DNA of 47,964 nucleotides from Saprospiraceae bacterium (GTDB taxonomy: Bacteria; Bacteroidota; Bacteroidia; Chitinophagales; Saprospiraceae): NCBI GenBank assembly GCA_019694295.1, contig JAIBCG010000019.1:1-47964 (forward strand). Direction: 5' to 3'. Positions within the stretch are counted from its first letter, which is position 1, and each line of letters starts with the position of its first letter. Position numbers and translations under genes: made by a program. Below the pieces are notes generated by a model. The model had not been told where the DNA came from. It saw nothing but the letters and a program-made list of their open reading frames with translations, and did no database searches. Positions 34,343-43,886 of this stretch are shown in pieces.

Positions 34343-35593
34343 TCAATCTTCTGCCATTGAGCATCCTGCAATGTGCCCGCCTGTCCAGGCTGCCTGAAAA
34401 TTGAAGCCACCTGTGACTGCATCAATATTGAGCGCTTCACCGGCTATGTAAAGCCCGGGTATAATCTTGCTTTCAAATTTCTTGAGATTTATTTCACCTA
34501 AATCGACCCCACCTGCTGATACAAACTCTTCTTTAAATGTACTTTTACCATTTACCTTAAATTTACTGTCACACAATACTTCCACGATGATATCCATTTC
34601 CCGTTTGTTAAGATCTGCCCAGTTTTTCTCTGCTGAATGTTTCAAGGCACGAGTCAGGAGATTTTTCCAAAGGCGAATGGGTATTTGCCGGAATGGATAA
34701 TGGGTCAGGATTTTTTGTTTTGAATTATTCGAATGTTTATAATCAAGGATTGTCTCCAGTATTTGAGAGCGGTGCATTGGGTAAAGCCAGTTGATGCTTA
34801 TATCAAAACGGTATTCTTTTTCGTGAAATATGCGTGCACCCCAAGCCGAAAGCCGGAGTACAGCCGGGCCCGACATACCCCAGTGCGTAATGAGCAGAGG
34901 ACCATTCTGTGCCGAGAGGGTTTTATGGTTAATCTCCGGACAACTGATTTCGACACATTCCAAAGATATTCCTTGAAGGTCATCGATACGGGCATCCTGG
35001 ATATTGAAAGTAAATAGTGAAGGTACGGAAGGCACGATCTTATGCCCGAGCGCAGAAAGTGTTGACCATTGTGCTGCAGAACTGCCAGATGCTACCATAA
35101 GTTTTTCACACGAGAATTGACCTTTATTTGTATTTAGCAAAAAATGTGAATCTTTTTTTGAAAACGAATCGACTCTGGTGGCTGTCAGTATTTTGACTTG
35201 TTTTTGTCTGGCTTCTTCATACAGACATTTAATAATGGTAGATGAGTCATCCGTGGTGGGGAACATTCTTCCGTCAGGTTCAGTTTTGAGTTTAACGCCC
35301 TTAGATTCAAACCAAGCAATGGTATCTTCGCAATTGAAGGTACGAAAAGGTCCTCGAAGCTCTTTGTTTCCTCTTGGGTAAAAAGTAGTAAGTACATCAG
35401 GGTCAAGGCATGCGTGGGTAACATTGCATCGGCCACCGCCTGAGATACGAACCTTGCTGAGCACGTCGTTTCCTTTTTCGAGTATGGCTATGGATAAATG
35501 TGGAGCCATCGATGCGCATTGTACAGCAGCAAAAAAACCGGCAGCACCACCACCGATGATTATTCTGTCAAAATACTGATCTACTGCTTGCAT
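34343..35593 (-). CDS. NAD(P)/FAD-dependent oxidoreductase, HI0933/BaiN family
   Basis: A 416-residue flavoprotein. The dinucleotide-binding motif is IIIGGGAAGFFAAVQ (about 10-25), then EKGNDVLSKVRISGGGRCNVTHA, the signature of the HI0933 family. A middle insert carries a PLLITHWGMSGPAVLRLSAWGA segment, and the C-terminus has GLYIAGEALNIDAVTGGFNFQAAWTGGHIAGCSM, closing the FAD site. Family members are often called BaiN or YhiN; their general role is unclear. It lies 29 nt after aat and 24 nt before the hydrolase. Confidence 0.94.
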   Translation of the reverse strand: MQAVDQYFDRIIIGGGAAGFFAAVQCASMAPHLSIAILEKGNDVLSKVRISGGGRCNVTHACLDPDVLTTFYPRGNKELRGPFRTFNCEDTIAWFESKGVKLKTEPDGRMFPTTDDSSTIIKCLYEEARQKQVKILTATRVDSFSKKDSHFLLNTNKGQFSCEKLMVASGSSAAQWSTLSALGHKIVPSVPSLFTFNIQDARIDDLQGISLECVEISCPEINHKTLSAQNGPLLITHWGMSGPAVLRLSAWGARIFHEKEYRFDISINWLYPMHRSQILETILDYKHSNNSKQKILTHYPFRQIPIRLWKNLLTRALKHSAEKNWADLNKREMDIIVEVLCDSKFKVNGKSTFKEEFVSAGGVDLGEINLKKFESKIIPGLYIAGEALNIDAVTGGFNFQAAWTGGHIAGCSMAED

Positions 35594-35622
35594 GTCTTTA
35601 TATATATAATATATGTGTGTGC

Positions 35623-36306
35623 TTAGTCAAGCTTTAATTTTTCATGTGAAAATTTTTTGTCATTCTCTTGAAGAATTTGAACAAAGACATTTCTGTCTAG
35701 CAATTCAGCACCAAGAGATTTGAGATGCGGTGTTTCCTGCTGACAATCTATAAGTTTAAAATTCAATTGTGCGAGTTTTTTGACAAGTGAAATGAAGCCA
35801 AATTTACTTGCATTTGGCAGATGTGCAAACATTGATTCGCCGAAAAAAACTTTTCCGATGGCAATACCATAGAGACCGCCTACCAGCCGGCTATTTTTCC
35901 AAACTTCTACAGAATGTGCAAAACCTGCCTTGTGAAGTCGGACATACGCATCGACTAGATCTTGATGAATCCAGGTGCCATCCTGATTTTTCCTTGAAAT
36001 TTCGCCACAAGCCGTCATCACTTCTTCAAAAGCATGATTGTAGCTTAGCTGAAACGTATTATTATTGAAATACGTGCGCATACTTTTGGCAACGTGGAGC
36101 TTGTCAGGAAACAACACCAGGCGAGGGTCGGGTGACCACCACATGATGGGTTCAGTGGCATTATACCATGGAAAAATGCCACATTTATAGGCTCCCAACA
36201 ATCTCTTGACACTCAGATCGCCACCTATGGCAAGCAGACCATCTGGCATGGCATACTCCAGCGGTGGGAATCTTACATCATTGTCATTGAGCCAGTAAAC
36301 CGGCAT
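35623..36306 (-). CDS. aat: leucyl/phenylalanyl-tRNA-protein transferase
   Basis: A 227-residue enzyme of the N-end rule. FPPLEYAMPDGLLAIGGDLS, YKCGIFPWYN, PIMWWSPDPR, GTWIHQDLVDAYVRLHKAGFAHSVEVW, LVGGLYGIAIGKVFFGESMF and LIDCQQETPHLKSLGAE are all conserved Aat motifs. It adds Leu or Phe to proteins with N-terminal Arg or Lys, marking them for ClpS-ClpAP. Its ATG overlaps the sucA stop by one base (TAATG), so it is coupled to a TCA-cycle gene. Complete. Confidence 0.96.
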   Translation of the reverse strand: MPVYWLNDNDVRFPPLEYAMPDGLLAIGGDLSVKRLLGAYKCGIFPWYNATEPIMWWSPDPRLVLFPDKLHVAKSMRTYFNNNTFQLSYNHAFEEVMTACGEISRKNQDGTWIHQDLVDAYVRLHKAGFAHSVEVWKNSRLVGGLYGIAIGKVFFGESMFAHLPNASKFGFISLVKKLAQLNFKLIDCQQETPHLKSLGAELLDRNVFVQILQENDKKFSHEKLKLD

Positions 36307-39038
36307 TATGCAAAGGCATCTTTTAGCAATTCGGCCTGTTCGGTATCATGCACACGCTTAAATCCTGAAGCCGGAGAAGCCACATGTGCTCTTGCCACCA
36401 TTTCGGACAACGACTTACCGAGCATTTGCTGAACGAATGTAGCAGCCCCCATATTTACAGGTTCTTCCTGTACCCAGACTATCTTAGCTGTTTTGTATTT
36501 TTTCAGAATTTCATCAAGTTGTGAGGCCGGGAATGGGTACAATTGTTCGATTCTGACGATGGCTGTATTTTCCAGTTTATTATCTCGTCTGTACTTGATT
36601 AAGTCGTAATAAATCTTACCTGAGCAGAGCAATACTTTGGTCACACGTGCAGTATTAGCAATGCTTTTGTCGTCTATCACTTCAAGGAATGAAGTATTTT
36701 CGGAAAAATCTTCGAGTCTTGATACACACTCAGGATGACGGAGCAAAGATTTTGGAGACATTACCACGAGCGGAATTCTGAAATCCCATGCCAACTGACG
36801 TCTGAGAGCGTGGAAGAAATTGGCAGGTGTGGTGATGTTGGTTATAGCCATATTCAGTTCGGAAGCATTCTGTAGCCAACGTTCGAGGCGTGCGCTACTG
36901 TGTTCGGGTCCCTGTCCTTCATAACCATGCGGCAATAGCATGACCAGTCCGTTCATACGGTGCCATTTGGTCATTCCGGTAGTGATAAACTGATCAATAA
37001 TGGTCTGAGCGCCATTGACGAAGTCACCGAACTGTGCTTCCCAGATGACGAGGTTATTTGGAGACGCCAAAGCGTACCCATATTCAAAGCCCAGAACTGC
37101 AAATTCTGATAAGAGCGAATTGTAAATTCTAAACTCTCCTTGCTGATCAGCCAAATGTGCAAGTCTGTTATATTCTTTATTGGTTTCAGCATCATAGAAT
37201 ACGGCGTGCCTGTGTGAGAAAGTGCCTCGTTTTACATCTTCTCCACTTAATCTTACATCTCGGTTTTCGAGTAGTATTGATCCGTAAGCCATCAATTCAC
37301 CCATTGCCCAGTCATACTCATTTTTTGCTATTCCTTCTTCTTTTGCTTTGAGTAGCCGGTGTATCTTAGTAAGCGGAGTAAACCCTTCGGGAATACGCAT
37401 CAGGTGGTCAGCTATGGATTTTAGAATTGTACTACTGACGCCCGTGGCAGGAGATTTTTCAAAATATTTTGGCAAAACCTCTTTTCTGAGTGAGCGCCAG
37501 GCCTGTTCGGGTTCCTGGTAGCTGTACGGGAGATGTTTTTGCTTGACCATATCCAATCTTGCTTGTAGTTCAGCCCAGAAAGTATCTTCCATTTCTATTG
37601 CTATCTGTAGGTCAATATCACCGCGTTGGGTTAGTTGTGAAACGTAAATCTCGCGTGGTGTAGGGTGTTCTGCGATACGTTTGTACATGATAGGTTGGGT
37701 AAACTGTGGGTCGTCACCTTCGTTGTGGCCGTGTCTTCGATAGCAGACCATATCTATAAACACATCGCATCCAAATTTTTGTCTATACTCCACTGCCAGT
37801 TCGGAGACGAATACTACTGCCTCAGGGTCATCGCCATTGACATGGAAAACCGGAGCTTGAACTACTTGAGCAAGTCCTGTACTATATGTAGAAGATCGTG
37901 CATCATCAAAGTCAGTGGTAAAACCGACCTGATTATTGATGACGAAGTGCAATGTTCCGCCGGTCAGATAACCTTTGAGCAAGCTCATCTGAGTGGTTTC
38001 GTAACAAACACCTTGACCGGCCAGCGCCGCGTCACCGTGGATGAGTATGGGTAAAATACGGTTAAACTGAGACTCGTAGAGAATATCGGCTTTAGCTCTT
38101 GAAAAACCAAGAACAACCGGATCAACTGCTTCAAGGTGAGAAGGATTGGGAGCAAGTTTCAGGTGTACTTTTTTGCCTGAAGCAGTTTCTACCTGAGATG
38201 AGAAACCAAGGTGGTATTTCACATCGCCTGAGCCATAAGAAAGGTCCGGGATGGCAATACCTTCAAACTCGTTGAATACATTTTCGTAGGTTTTTCCCAG
38301 AACGTTAGCCAGCACATTGAGTCTGCCGCGGTGTGCCATTCCTATCACGAATTCTTCAACATCGGCATCTGCTGCTTTATTTATGATGGCGTCAAGTGCC
38401 GGTATGGTTGTCTCACCACCTTCGAGTGAAAAACGTTTCTGCCCGATATATTTTGTATGTAAGAATTTTTCAAAAACTGTTGCGCCGTTCAGTTTAGACA
38501 GTATTCTTTTTTTCTTTTCGGCTGAATAGGCATAATTATCCAGAGGTCTGTTTTCAATTCGTTCGCGGAGCCACTGTCGTTTTTCGTAGTTTTCGATGTG
38601 CTTATATTCAAAACCAATGCTGCCACAGTAAATTTTATTTAACTTTTGTAATATTTCTTTAAGTGTAGCATTTGGAAGTCCGATCTCTTTGCCAAAGATA
38701 AATTGTCGATCAAGGTCAGCATCCGACAATCCGAAATCTTTCAGGTCAAGTCGTGGAAAACGATTTTTCCTTTGGGCTATCGGGTTGGTATCAGAAAGTA
38801 AGTGTCCTCGCCGTCGGTAACCGTTGATAATAGATACCACTGAAAATTCTTTGTCAAAATCAGCATTATTGCTACCGGAAAGCTTTGTAGGTGCAGAAAT
38901 TGATTTTCCGGAGAATTCAAATCCTTCAAAGAATGTCCTCCAGCCGGGTTCTACCGAGTTAGGATCAGAGAGATACTGAGCGTACATCGTATCAATAAAT
39001 GAAGGCGTCGCATTAAAAATATAGGAATAATCTTTCAT
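36306..39038 (-). CDS. sucA: 2-oxoglutarate dehydrogenase E1 component
   Basis: A 910-residue thiamine-diphosphate enzyme. The N-terminal motif for E2 binding (FIDTMYAQYLSDPNSVEPGWRTFF), the ThDP region with GMAHRGRLNVLANVLGK, HINGDDPEAV-like HVNGDDPEAVVFV, YRRHGHNEGDDPQFTQP, and the transketolase-like C-terminal half (VIWEAQFGDFVNGAQ, LLPHGYEGQGPEHSSARLERWL, WVQEEPVNMGA) are all intact. It decarboxylates 2-oxoglutarate in the TCA cycle. E2 (sucB) is not adjacent, unlike in many bacteria; aat follows instead. I did not find a clear promoter in the A/T-rich 180 nt shared with divergent rpsT. Confidence 0.97.
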   Translation of the reverse strand: MKDYSYIFNATPSFIDTMYAQYLSDPNSVEPGWRTFFEGFEFSGKSISAPTKLSGSNNADFDKEFSVVSIINGYRRRGHLLSDTNPIAQRKNRFPRLDLKDFGLSDADLDRQFIFGKEIGLPNATLKEILQKLNKIYCGSIGFEYKHIENYEKRQWLRERIENRPLDNYAYSAEKKKRILSKLNGATVFEKFLHTKYIGQKRFSLEGGETTIPALDAIINKAADADVEEFVIGMAHRGRLNVLANVLGKTYENVFNEFEGIAIPDLSYGSGDVKYHLGFSSQVETASGKKVHLKLAPNPSHLEAVDPVVLGFSRAKADILYESQFNRILPILIHGDAALAGQGVCYETTQMSLLKGYLTGGTLHFVINNQVGFTTDFDDARSSTYSTGLAQVVQAPVFHVNGDDPEAVVFVSELAVEYRQKFGCDVFIDMVCYRRHGHNEGDDPQFTQPIMYKRIAEHPTPREIYVSQLTQRGDIDLQIAIEMEDTFWAELQARLDMVKQKHLPYSYQEPEQAWRSLRKEVLPKYFEKSPATGVSSTILKSIADHLMRIPEGFTPLTKIHRLLKAKEEGIAKNEYDWAMGELMAYGSILLENRDVRLSGEDVKRGTFSHRHAVFYDAETNKEYNRLAHLADQQGEFRIYNSLLSEFAVLGFEYGYALASPNNLVIWEAQFGDFVNGAQTIIDQFITTGMTKWHRMNGLVMLLPHGYEGQGPEHSSARLERWLQNASELNMAITNITTPANFFHALRRQLAWDFRIPLVVMSPKSLLRHPECVSRLEDFSENTSFLEVIDDKSIANTARVTKVLLCSGKIYYDLIKYRRDNKLENTAIVRIEQLYPFPASQLDEILKKYKTAKIVWVQEEPVNMGAATFVQQMLGKSLSEMVARAHVASPASGFKRVHDTEQAELLKDAFA

Positions 39039-39165
39039 TATATGGAAGAATAATTTTATTTGAATAAATATAATACGAAGTTGCTAAGATTTTTATATCT
39101 TCACAAGTAAAATGCTGTTAAAATGTTTATTAAAAATGGAAAATTTAAAAATAATTTTACTTATT

Positions 39166-39197
39166 TTTGATTTTTAAAGCAGATTCATCTATCTTTG
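39166..39197 (+). promoter_or_regulatory. promoter of rpsT
   Basis: TTTG at 39166-39169, a 20-nt spacer and TATCTTTG at 39190-39197: a textbook Bacteroidota promoter. The leader is about 17 nt. Confidence 0.8.
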
Positions 39198-39219
39198 CCA
39201 CCCGAAATAAAAAATTGAT

Positions 39220-39474
39220 ATGGCACATCACAAATCATCCTTAAAAAGAATAAGACAAGATGCAAAAAAGCGTCTTGAGAATAGATATTACAAAAAAACA
39301 ACCCGTTCGGCTATCAAGACACTTCGAGCAATAACAGACAAGGCTGAGGCAGAAAAATTCTTACCTCGCGTAGTAAGTATGATTGATAAGCTAGCCAAGA
39401 AGAATAATATACACAAAAATAATGCTGCCAACCTCAAGAGAGGATTAACGCTGCACATTAACGCAATGGCATAA
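39220..39474 (+). CDS. rpsT: 30S ribosomal protein bS20
   Basis: An 84-residue, very basic protein: MAHHKSSLKRIRQDAKKRLENRYYKKTTRSAIKT at the start, and IDKLAKKNNIHKNNAANLKRGL near the end, the bS20 signature. It binds 16S rRNA early in small-subunit assembly. Single gene with a strong promoter and terminator. Length is as usual for the family. Confidence 0.98.
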   Translation: MAHHKSSLKRIRQDAKKRLENRYYKKTTRSAIKTLRAITDKAEAEKFLPRVVSMIDKLAKKNNIHKNNAANLKRGLTLHINAMA

Positions 39475-39490
39475 CATTCTTAATAATGCC

Positions 39491-39526
39491 AAAAAAGGCT
39501 TTCCGCAATAGTGGAAGGCCTTTTTT
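39491..39526 (+). terminator. rho-independent terminator of rpsT
   Basis: GGCTTTCC and GGAAGGCC form an 8-bp stem with one wobble and an 8-nt loop, bracketed by A6 and T6, 16 nt after the stop codon. Confidence 0.9.
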
Positions 39527-39818
39527 AGTTTGAATTCGGTTGATAAAATAGCGTAACTGAAACAAAAGTTCTGGTGAAAACTACTTTCCATCTTTATGGC
39601 AGAATAAAAAATTTCGAAAAAATGCAGATTTTTTAAAAGAAAAAAAGGCTTAGTTGAATAAGTAAAAATATATGGATTCTTTAGCATTTTCAGCCTTGAA
39701 AGGCAACTTTGACCAATTCGAACATTCAAGCCAGTAAAAAAAAGCAACTTGAGTGTATTAAATAGTTTTAAAAATACCAAAACCTGATTATTTTTACGCC
39801 AACTAACTAATTCACCCG

Positions 39819-41291
39819 ATGTCAAATCTTTTTGTAAAAAAATCCATCAGTTTACTGATGTCACATGCTGAAGACAGCGAAAAAAATCTAAAGAAAACAT
39901 TAACAGCCACATCACTCATTGCTCTTGGTATAGGAGCCATTATTGGAGCGGGTCTTTTTGTAAGGACAGCTGCAGCAGCCGCACAGAATGCCGGCCCATC
40001 TGTCACCATCGGATTCATTATTGCTGCTATCGGTTGTGCGCTTGCAGGCTTGTGTTATGCCGAGTTATCTTCATCTATTCCAATTGCAGGTAGTGCTTAT
40101 ACATATTCTTATGCTACGATGGGCGAATTAGTAGCTTGGATGATAGGCTGGGATCTTGTGCTAGAATATGCAGTAGGTGCAGCCACAGTTGGTATTGCCT
40201 GGGCCGAGTATCTCAACAACCTGTTAACCAATGTCTTACATCTACCACCCATACCTTATGAATGGTGTCATTCGCCCTTTGAAATGTCGGTAAGTGGTGT
40301 ACATGGTATCATCAATTTGCCGGCACTGTTTATTGTAAGCTTGCTGAGTCTGTTGCTTATCAGAGGGACGCACGAATCAGCCATAGTTAACAACCTGATC
40401 GTTGTTGCGAAAGTGACAATCGTTATACTCATAATTGCTACAGGCTGGCATTTCATTAATCCTGCCAATCATGCTGTTTATATTCCTGAGCCGAGCGTAT
40501 ATGTTGACCATCAGGGCATATCGCATAGTTATGGCGGCATAATGGGCATACTCGGTGCTGCCGGGGTAGTTTTCTTTGCCTTTATTGGGTTTGATGCGGT
40601 GAGTACAGCTGCGCAGGAGGCCAAAAACCCGGAGAGAGATATGCCGATAGGTATATTAGGTTCATTGGTGATTTGTACGGTGCTTTACATATTATTTGCC
40701 CATGTTTTGACCGGTGTTGCTTCGGTTGAAGATTTCAGAACCACCGGCAAAGAAGCTTCGGTTGCATTTGCGATACAAAAATATATGCCCGGATATGAGT
40801 GGCTTGCAAAGATGGTAACTATAGCAATACTTGCAGGTTTTTCATCTGTAATATTGGTAATGTTGCTTGGGCAATCAAGAGTATTTTACTCGATGTCTAG
40901 AGACGGATTGTTGCCGGGTGTTTTTTCAAAATTACATACCAAGTACAGAACACCCTATAAAGCAAATTTGATAATTCTCGTGTTGGTTGGTGCATTTGCC
41001 GCCTTTGTGCCTGGTGATGTTGTTGGTGATATGACTAGTATTGGTACATTATTCGCATTCATTCTGGTATGTGCAGGTGTTATTATACTTAGAAAGACCG
41101 ATCCCGATTTGCCAAGGAAATTCCGTGTGCCGTGGGTACCGGTATTGCCGATTCTAGGCATTATTGTTTGTGCGGCCATGATTTATGGCTTAGGATGGAC
41201 TAACTGGCTCCGATTGATTGCATGGCTTGCAATCGGTATGATTATATACTTCGGATATGGTATAAAACACAGTAAACTACAAAAACATTAA
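39819..41291 (+). CDS. APC-family amino acid permease (cationic amino acid transporter-like)
   Basis: A 490-residue protein with about 12 membrane helices. It has the helix-1 substrate motif LGIGAIIGAGLFVRT, PIAGSAYTYSYATMGELVAWMIGWDLVLEY and FAFIGFDAVSTAAQEAKNPERDMP, which is the YfnA/CAT-type signature. A 30-residue cytoplasmic N-terminus precedes helix 1; ATG at 39858 (MSHAEDSEKN) is an alternative start. It probably imports amino acids by proton or sodium symport; the exact substrate is unknown. The 290 nt upstream (39527-39818) contain no gene and no clear promoter that I can find. Confidence 0.93.
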   Translation: MSNLFVKKSISLLMSHAEDSEKNLKKTLTATSLIALGIGAIIGAGLFVRTAAAAAQNAGPSVTIGFIIAAIGCALAGLCYAELSSSIPIAGSAYTYSYATMGELVAWMIGWDLVLEYAVGAATVGIAWAEYLNNLLTNVLHLPPIPYEWCHSPFEMSVSGVHGIINLPALFIVSLLSLLLIRGTHESAIVNNLIVVAKVTIVILIIATGWHFINPANHAVYIPEPSVYVDHQGISHSYGGIMGILGAAGVVFFAFIGFDAVSTAAQEAKNPERDMPIGILGSLVICTVLYILFAHVLTGVASVEDFRTTGKEASVAFAIQKYMPGYEWLAKMVTIAILAGFSSVILVMLLGQSRVFYSMSRDGLLPGVFSKLHTKYRTPYKANLIILVLVGAFAAFVPGDVVGDMTSIGTLFAFILVCAGVIILRKTDPDLPRKFRVPWVPVLPILGIIVCAAMIYGLGWTNWLRLIAWLAIGMIIYFGYGIKHSKLQKH

Positions 41292-41299
41292 CATCTAGC

Positions 41300-41713
41300 T
41301 TATATATCTGTACCGGACATCTGCATTATGATGCTCCATTCAGAAGATGTTACAGGCTGAACTGACAGACGGGTATTATTAACCAAAACCATGTCTTTCA
41401 GCTCAGCTTTTTGTTTGATATCACTGAGTTTTACAGGATTATTTAATTTTTGTACCGGAATGAGCTCTACTGCCGACCAACGGTCACCATCAAAAGTAGG
41501 ATCTGGAAAAGCTTCCTTTGTGATTTCGACAATGCCGACTATTTCCAGTCCTTCATTGCTATGGTAAAAAAAACCGAGGTCACCTTCCTTCATTGATCGG
41601 AGAAAATTTCTTGCTTGGTAGTTTCTAACACCATCCCAGACGCCGCTTCCGTCCTGTAGCAGCTGATTGAATGAAAATACAAATGGTTCAGATTTTAATA
41701 GCCAATAGTTCAT
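41300..41713 (-). CDS. EVE domain-containing protein (THYN1-like)
   Basis: A 137-residue protein. MNYWLLKSEPFVFSF, WDGVRNYQARNFLRSM, GDLGFFYHSN, IVGIVEITKEAFPDP and MVLVNNTRLSVQPVT cover one complete EVE domain, a PUA-like fold thought to recognise modified bases in DNA or RNA. The open frame extends to 41806, but the extra 31 residues are not part of the fold, and a promoter (41755-41787, minus strand) lies inside them, so 41713 is the start. Converges with the permease (8 nt between stops) and is divergent from uvrB. Confidence 0.92.
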   Translation of the reverse strand: MNYWLLKSEPFVFSFNQLLQDGSGVWDGVRNYQARNFLRSMKEGDLGFFYHSNEGLEIVGIVEITKEAFPDPTFDGDRWSAVELIPVQKLNNPVKLSDIKQKAELKDMVLVNNTRLSVQPVTSSEWSIIMQMSGTDI

Positions 41714-41754
41714 AATTGGAAGATATTTAGAAACAGAATTGAATAAATGAACGA

Positions 41755-41787
41755 CAAATGTAAACCAAAATAAAAAATTCGTAGCAA
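41755..41787 (-). promoter_or_regulatory. promoter of the EVE-domain gene
   Basis: On the minus strand: TTG (41787-41785), a 22-nt spacer and TACATTTG (41762-41755). The predicted leader is about 35 nt. It supports the shorter start for the EVE gene. Confidence 0.65.
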
Positions 41788-41838
41788 CCTGACCAGCGAC
41801 ATTCAAAATACTGAGTAGATTTTGTGCATATTCCTATG

Positions 41839-41846
41839 TAAATTTG
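41839..41846 (+). promoter_or_regulatory. -7 promoter box of uvrB
   Basis: TAAATTTG ends 4 nt before the uvrB ATG. A TTTTG at 41820-41824 is the likely -33 element, with a short 14-nt spacer. The mRNA would be leaderless. Confidence 0.6.
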
Positions 41847-41850
41847 TAGA

Positions 41851-43866
41851 ATGAATTTCAAGCTAACATCCAATTACCAACCTACAGGTGACCAACCGCA
41901 AGCTATCCAAAAACTTGTAAACGGACTTAACCGAGGCGAAACGGATCAGGTATTGCTTGGCGTAACAGGATCCGGAAAGACCTTTACCATTGCCAACGTC
42001 ATCAGTCAGTTGAACAGGCCTACCATCGTACTTACACATAACAAGACACTTACTGCACAATTATATGGAGAATTCAAAGAATTTTTCCCGGACAATGCTG
42101 TAGAGTATTTTGTCTCTTACTATGATTATTATCAGCCTGAAGCCTATATATCAGTTTCGGATACTTATATTGAGAAAGATTTATCGATAAATGCTGAGAT
42201 AGACAAGCTAAGGCTTCGGGCTACATCTACTTTGTTGTCGGGCAGACGTGACATTATTATTGTTGCTTCTGTTTCGTGTATTTATGGTATGGGCAATCCG
42301 GAAGATTACAAAAACAGCATCATACGCATACAGGAAGGTCAAAAAATAACGAGAAACTCGTTCCTTCATTCCCTTGTAGAAAGTCTTTATTCGAGGTCAG
42401 AAAATCTGCAGGACAGAGGAACATTCAGAGTACGAGGCGATACTGTTGACATTAATCTACCATATTTGGATTATGGGTATCAGGTTGTATTTTTTGGGGA
42501 TGAAATTGAAGAAATAAACAAGATAAATACCGAAAACGGAAGGAGATTTGAACGGATAAATCATTCTGCCATTTTTCCTGCAAATCTATACGTAGCACCA
42601 CGTGATCGTATTCACTTAATTATCAAGCAGATAGAAGATGAGCTTCATGAGCAGGTAAAATATTTTGAACGAGAGTTTCAGTTCTCAGAAGCACAGAGAA
42701 TCAAGGAACGAACCAACCTTGACATAGAGATGCTTAAAGAGTTGGGTTATTGTAGTGGTGTTGAAAATTACTCGAGGTTTTTTGACGGTCGCAGACCAGG
42801 GACCCGACCATTTTGTTTACTTGATTATTTTCCTGAAGATTATCTGATGGTAATTGATGAGAGCCATGTGACCATTCCGCAAATAAGAGGAATGTGGGGA
42901 GGAGACCGTGCAAGAAAGCAAAATCTGATATCATTTGGTTTCAGGCTACCTTCGGCAATGGATAACAGACCACTCAATTTTGATGAATTTCGCAAACTCA
43001 CTTACCAGAATGTATTTATTTCTGCCACACCTGGTGATTATGAACTTGAGCTTACCCAAGGTGAGATAGTAGAGCAAATAATCAGGCCTACCGGCTTACT
43101 CGATCCACCGATTGACGTAAGGCCGAGTATTAACCAGATAGACGATTTGCTGGAGGAAATTTCGGAGAGAATAAAAAGAAAAGAACGAACACTGGTGACC
43201 ACACTCACTAAGAGAATGGCAGAAGAGCTCACAAAATACCTTCAAAAACTCAACATCAAGGTACAGTATATCCACTCAGACGTGGACACAATGGACAGGG
43301 TAGAAATCATACGTGACCTCCGGCTGGGCGACATCGACGTGTTGGTAGGTGTTAATCTGCTTCGTGAAGGACTCGATTTGCCTGAAGTATCGCTCGTGGC
43401 TATTCTTGACACCGATAAAGAAGGTTTTCTCCGCAATGACCGTTCACTGACACAGACCGCCGGACGAGCAGCAAGAAACGCGAATGGATTGGTCATTTTT
43501 TATGCTGATAAAGTAACCGACTCTATGCGCAAAACAATGGATGAAACAAACAGAAGACGGGCCATACAGATGAAGTACAATGAAGAAAACGGCATCACTC
43601 CTACTACTGTATCTAGAACCCGTGAAGAAATTCTGAATCAAAGCTCAATTTTAGATATAAGAGGCAAGAAAGCCTATGTTGAACCTACAGAAGTAAACAT
43701 AGCAGCTGACCCCGTAGTAGAATACATGGATAGAAACGGTATTGAAAAATTAATATTAGAAACAGAAAAGAAAATGAAAGCAGCAGCAAAAGATCTTGAT
43801 TTCATACAGGCTGCTCAACACCGTGATGAAATGTATGCGCTCAAAAAACTTCTGGAAAGAAAATGA
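41851..43866 (+). CDS. uvrB: excinuclease ABC subunit B
   Basis: A 671-residue nucleotide-excision-repair helicase-like protein. Walker A GVTGSGKTFT is at 37-46, and the beta-hairpin region VSYYDYYQPEAYI, which clamps DNA, is at about 89-101. Also present are the UvrA-interacting domain, MVIDESHVTIPQIRGMWGGDRARK, helicase motifs V-VI (GVNLLREGLDLPEVSLVAILDTDKEGFLR, QTAGRAARN) and the C-terminal UVR motif (about 632-667) that recruits UvrC. Complete. Single gene, divergent from the EVE gene. The promoter layout indicates a leaderless transcript. Confidence 0.98.
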   Translation: MNFKLTSNYQPTGDQPQAIQKLVNGLNRGETDQVLLGVTGSGKTFTIANVISQLNRPTIVLTHNKTLTAQLYGEFKEFFPDNAVEYFVSYYDYYQPEAYISVSDTYIEKDLSINAEIDKLRLRATSTLLSGRRDIIIVASVSCIYGMGNPEDYKNSIIRIQEGQKITRNSFLHSLVESLYSRSENLQDRGTFRVRGDTVDINLPYLDYGYQVVFFGDEIEEINKINTENGRRFERINHSAIFPANLYVAPRDRIHLIIKQIEDELHEQVKYFEREFQFSEAQRIKERTNLDIEMLKELGYCSGVENYSRFFDGRRPGTRPFCLLDYFPEDYLMVIDESHVTIPQIRGMWGGDRARKQNLISFGFRLPSAMDNRPLNFDEFRKLTYQNVFISATPGDYELELTQGEIVEQIIRPTGLLDPPIDVRPSINQIDDLLEEISERIKRKERTLVTTLTKRMAEELTKYLQKLNIKVQYIHSDVDTMDRVEIIRDLRLGDIDVLVGVNLLREGLDLPEVSLVAILDTDKEGFLRNDRSLTQTAGRAARNANGLVIFYADKVTDSMRKTMDETNRRRAIQMKYNEENGITPTTVSRTREEILNQSSILDIRGKKAYVEPTEVNIAADPVVEYMDRNGIEKLILETEKKMKAAAKDLDFIQAAQHRDEMYALKKLLERK

Positions 43867-43886
43867 GAAGATTTACTGTAAAAAAA

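Noticed and set aside
37665..38054. 129-codon open frame on the plus strand
   Set aside because: Antisense shadow of sucA.
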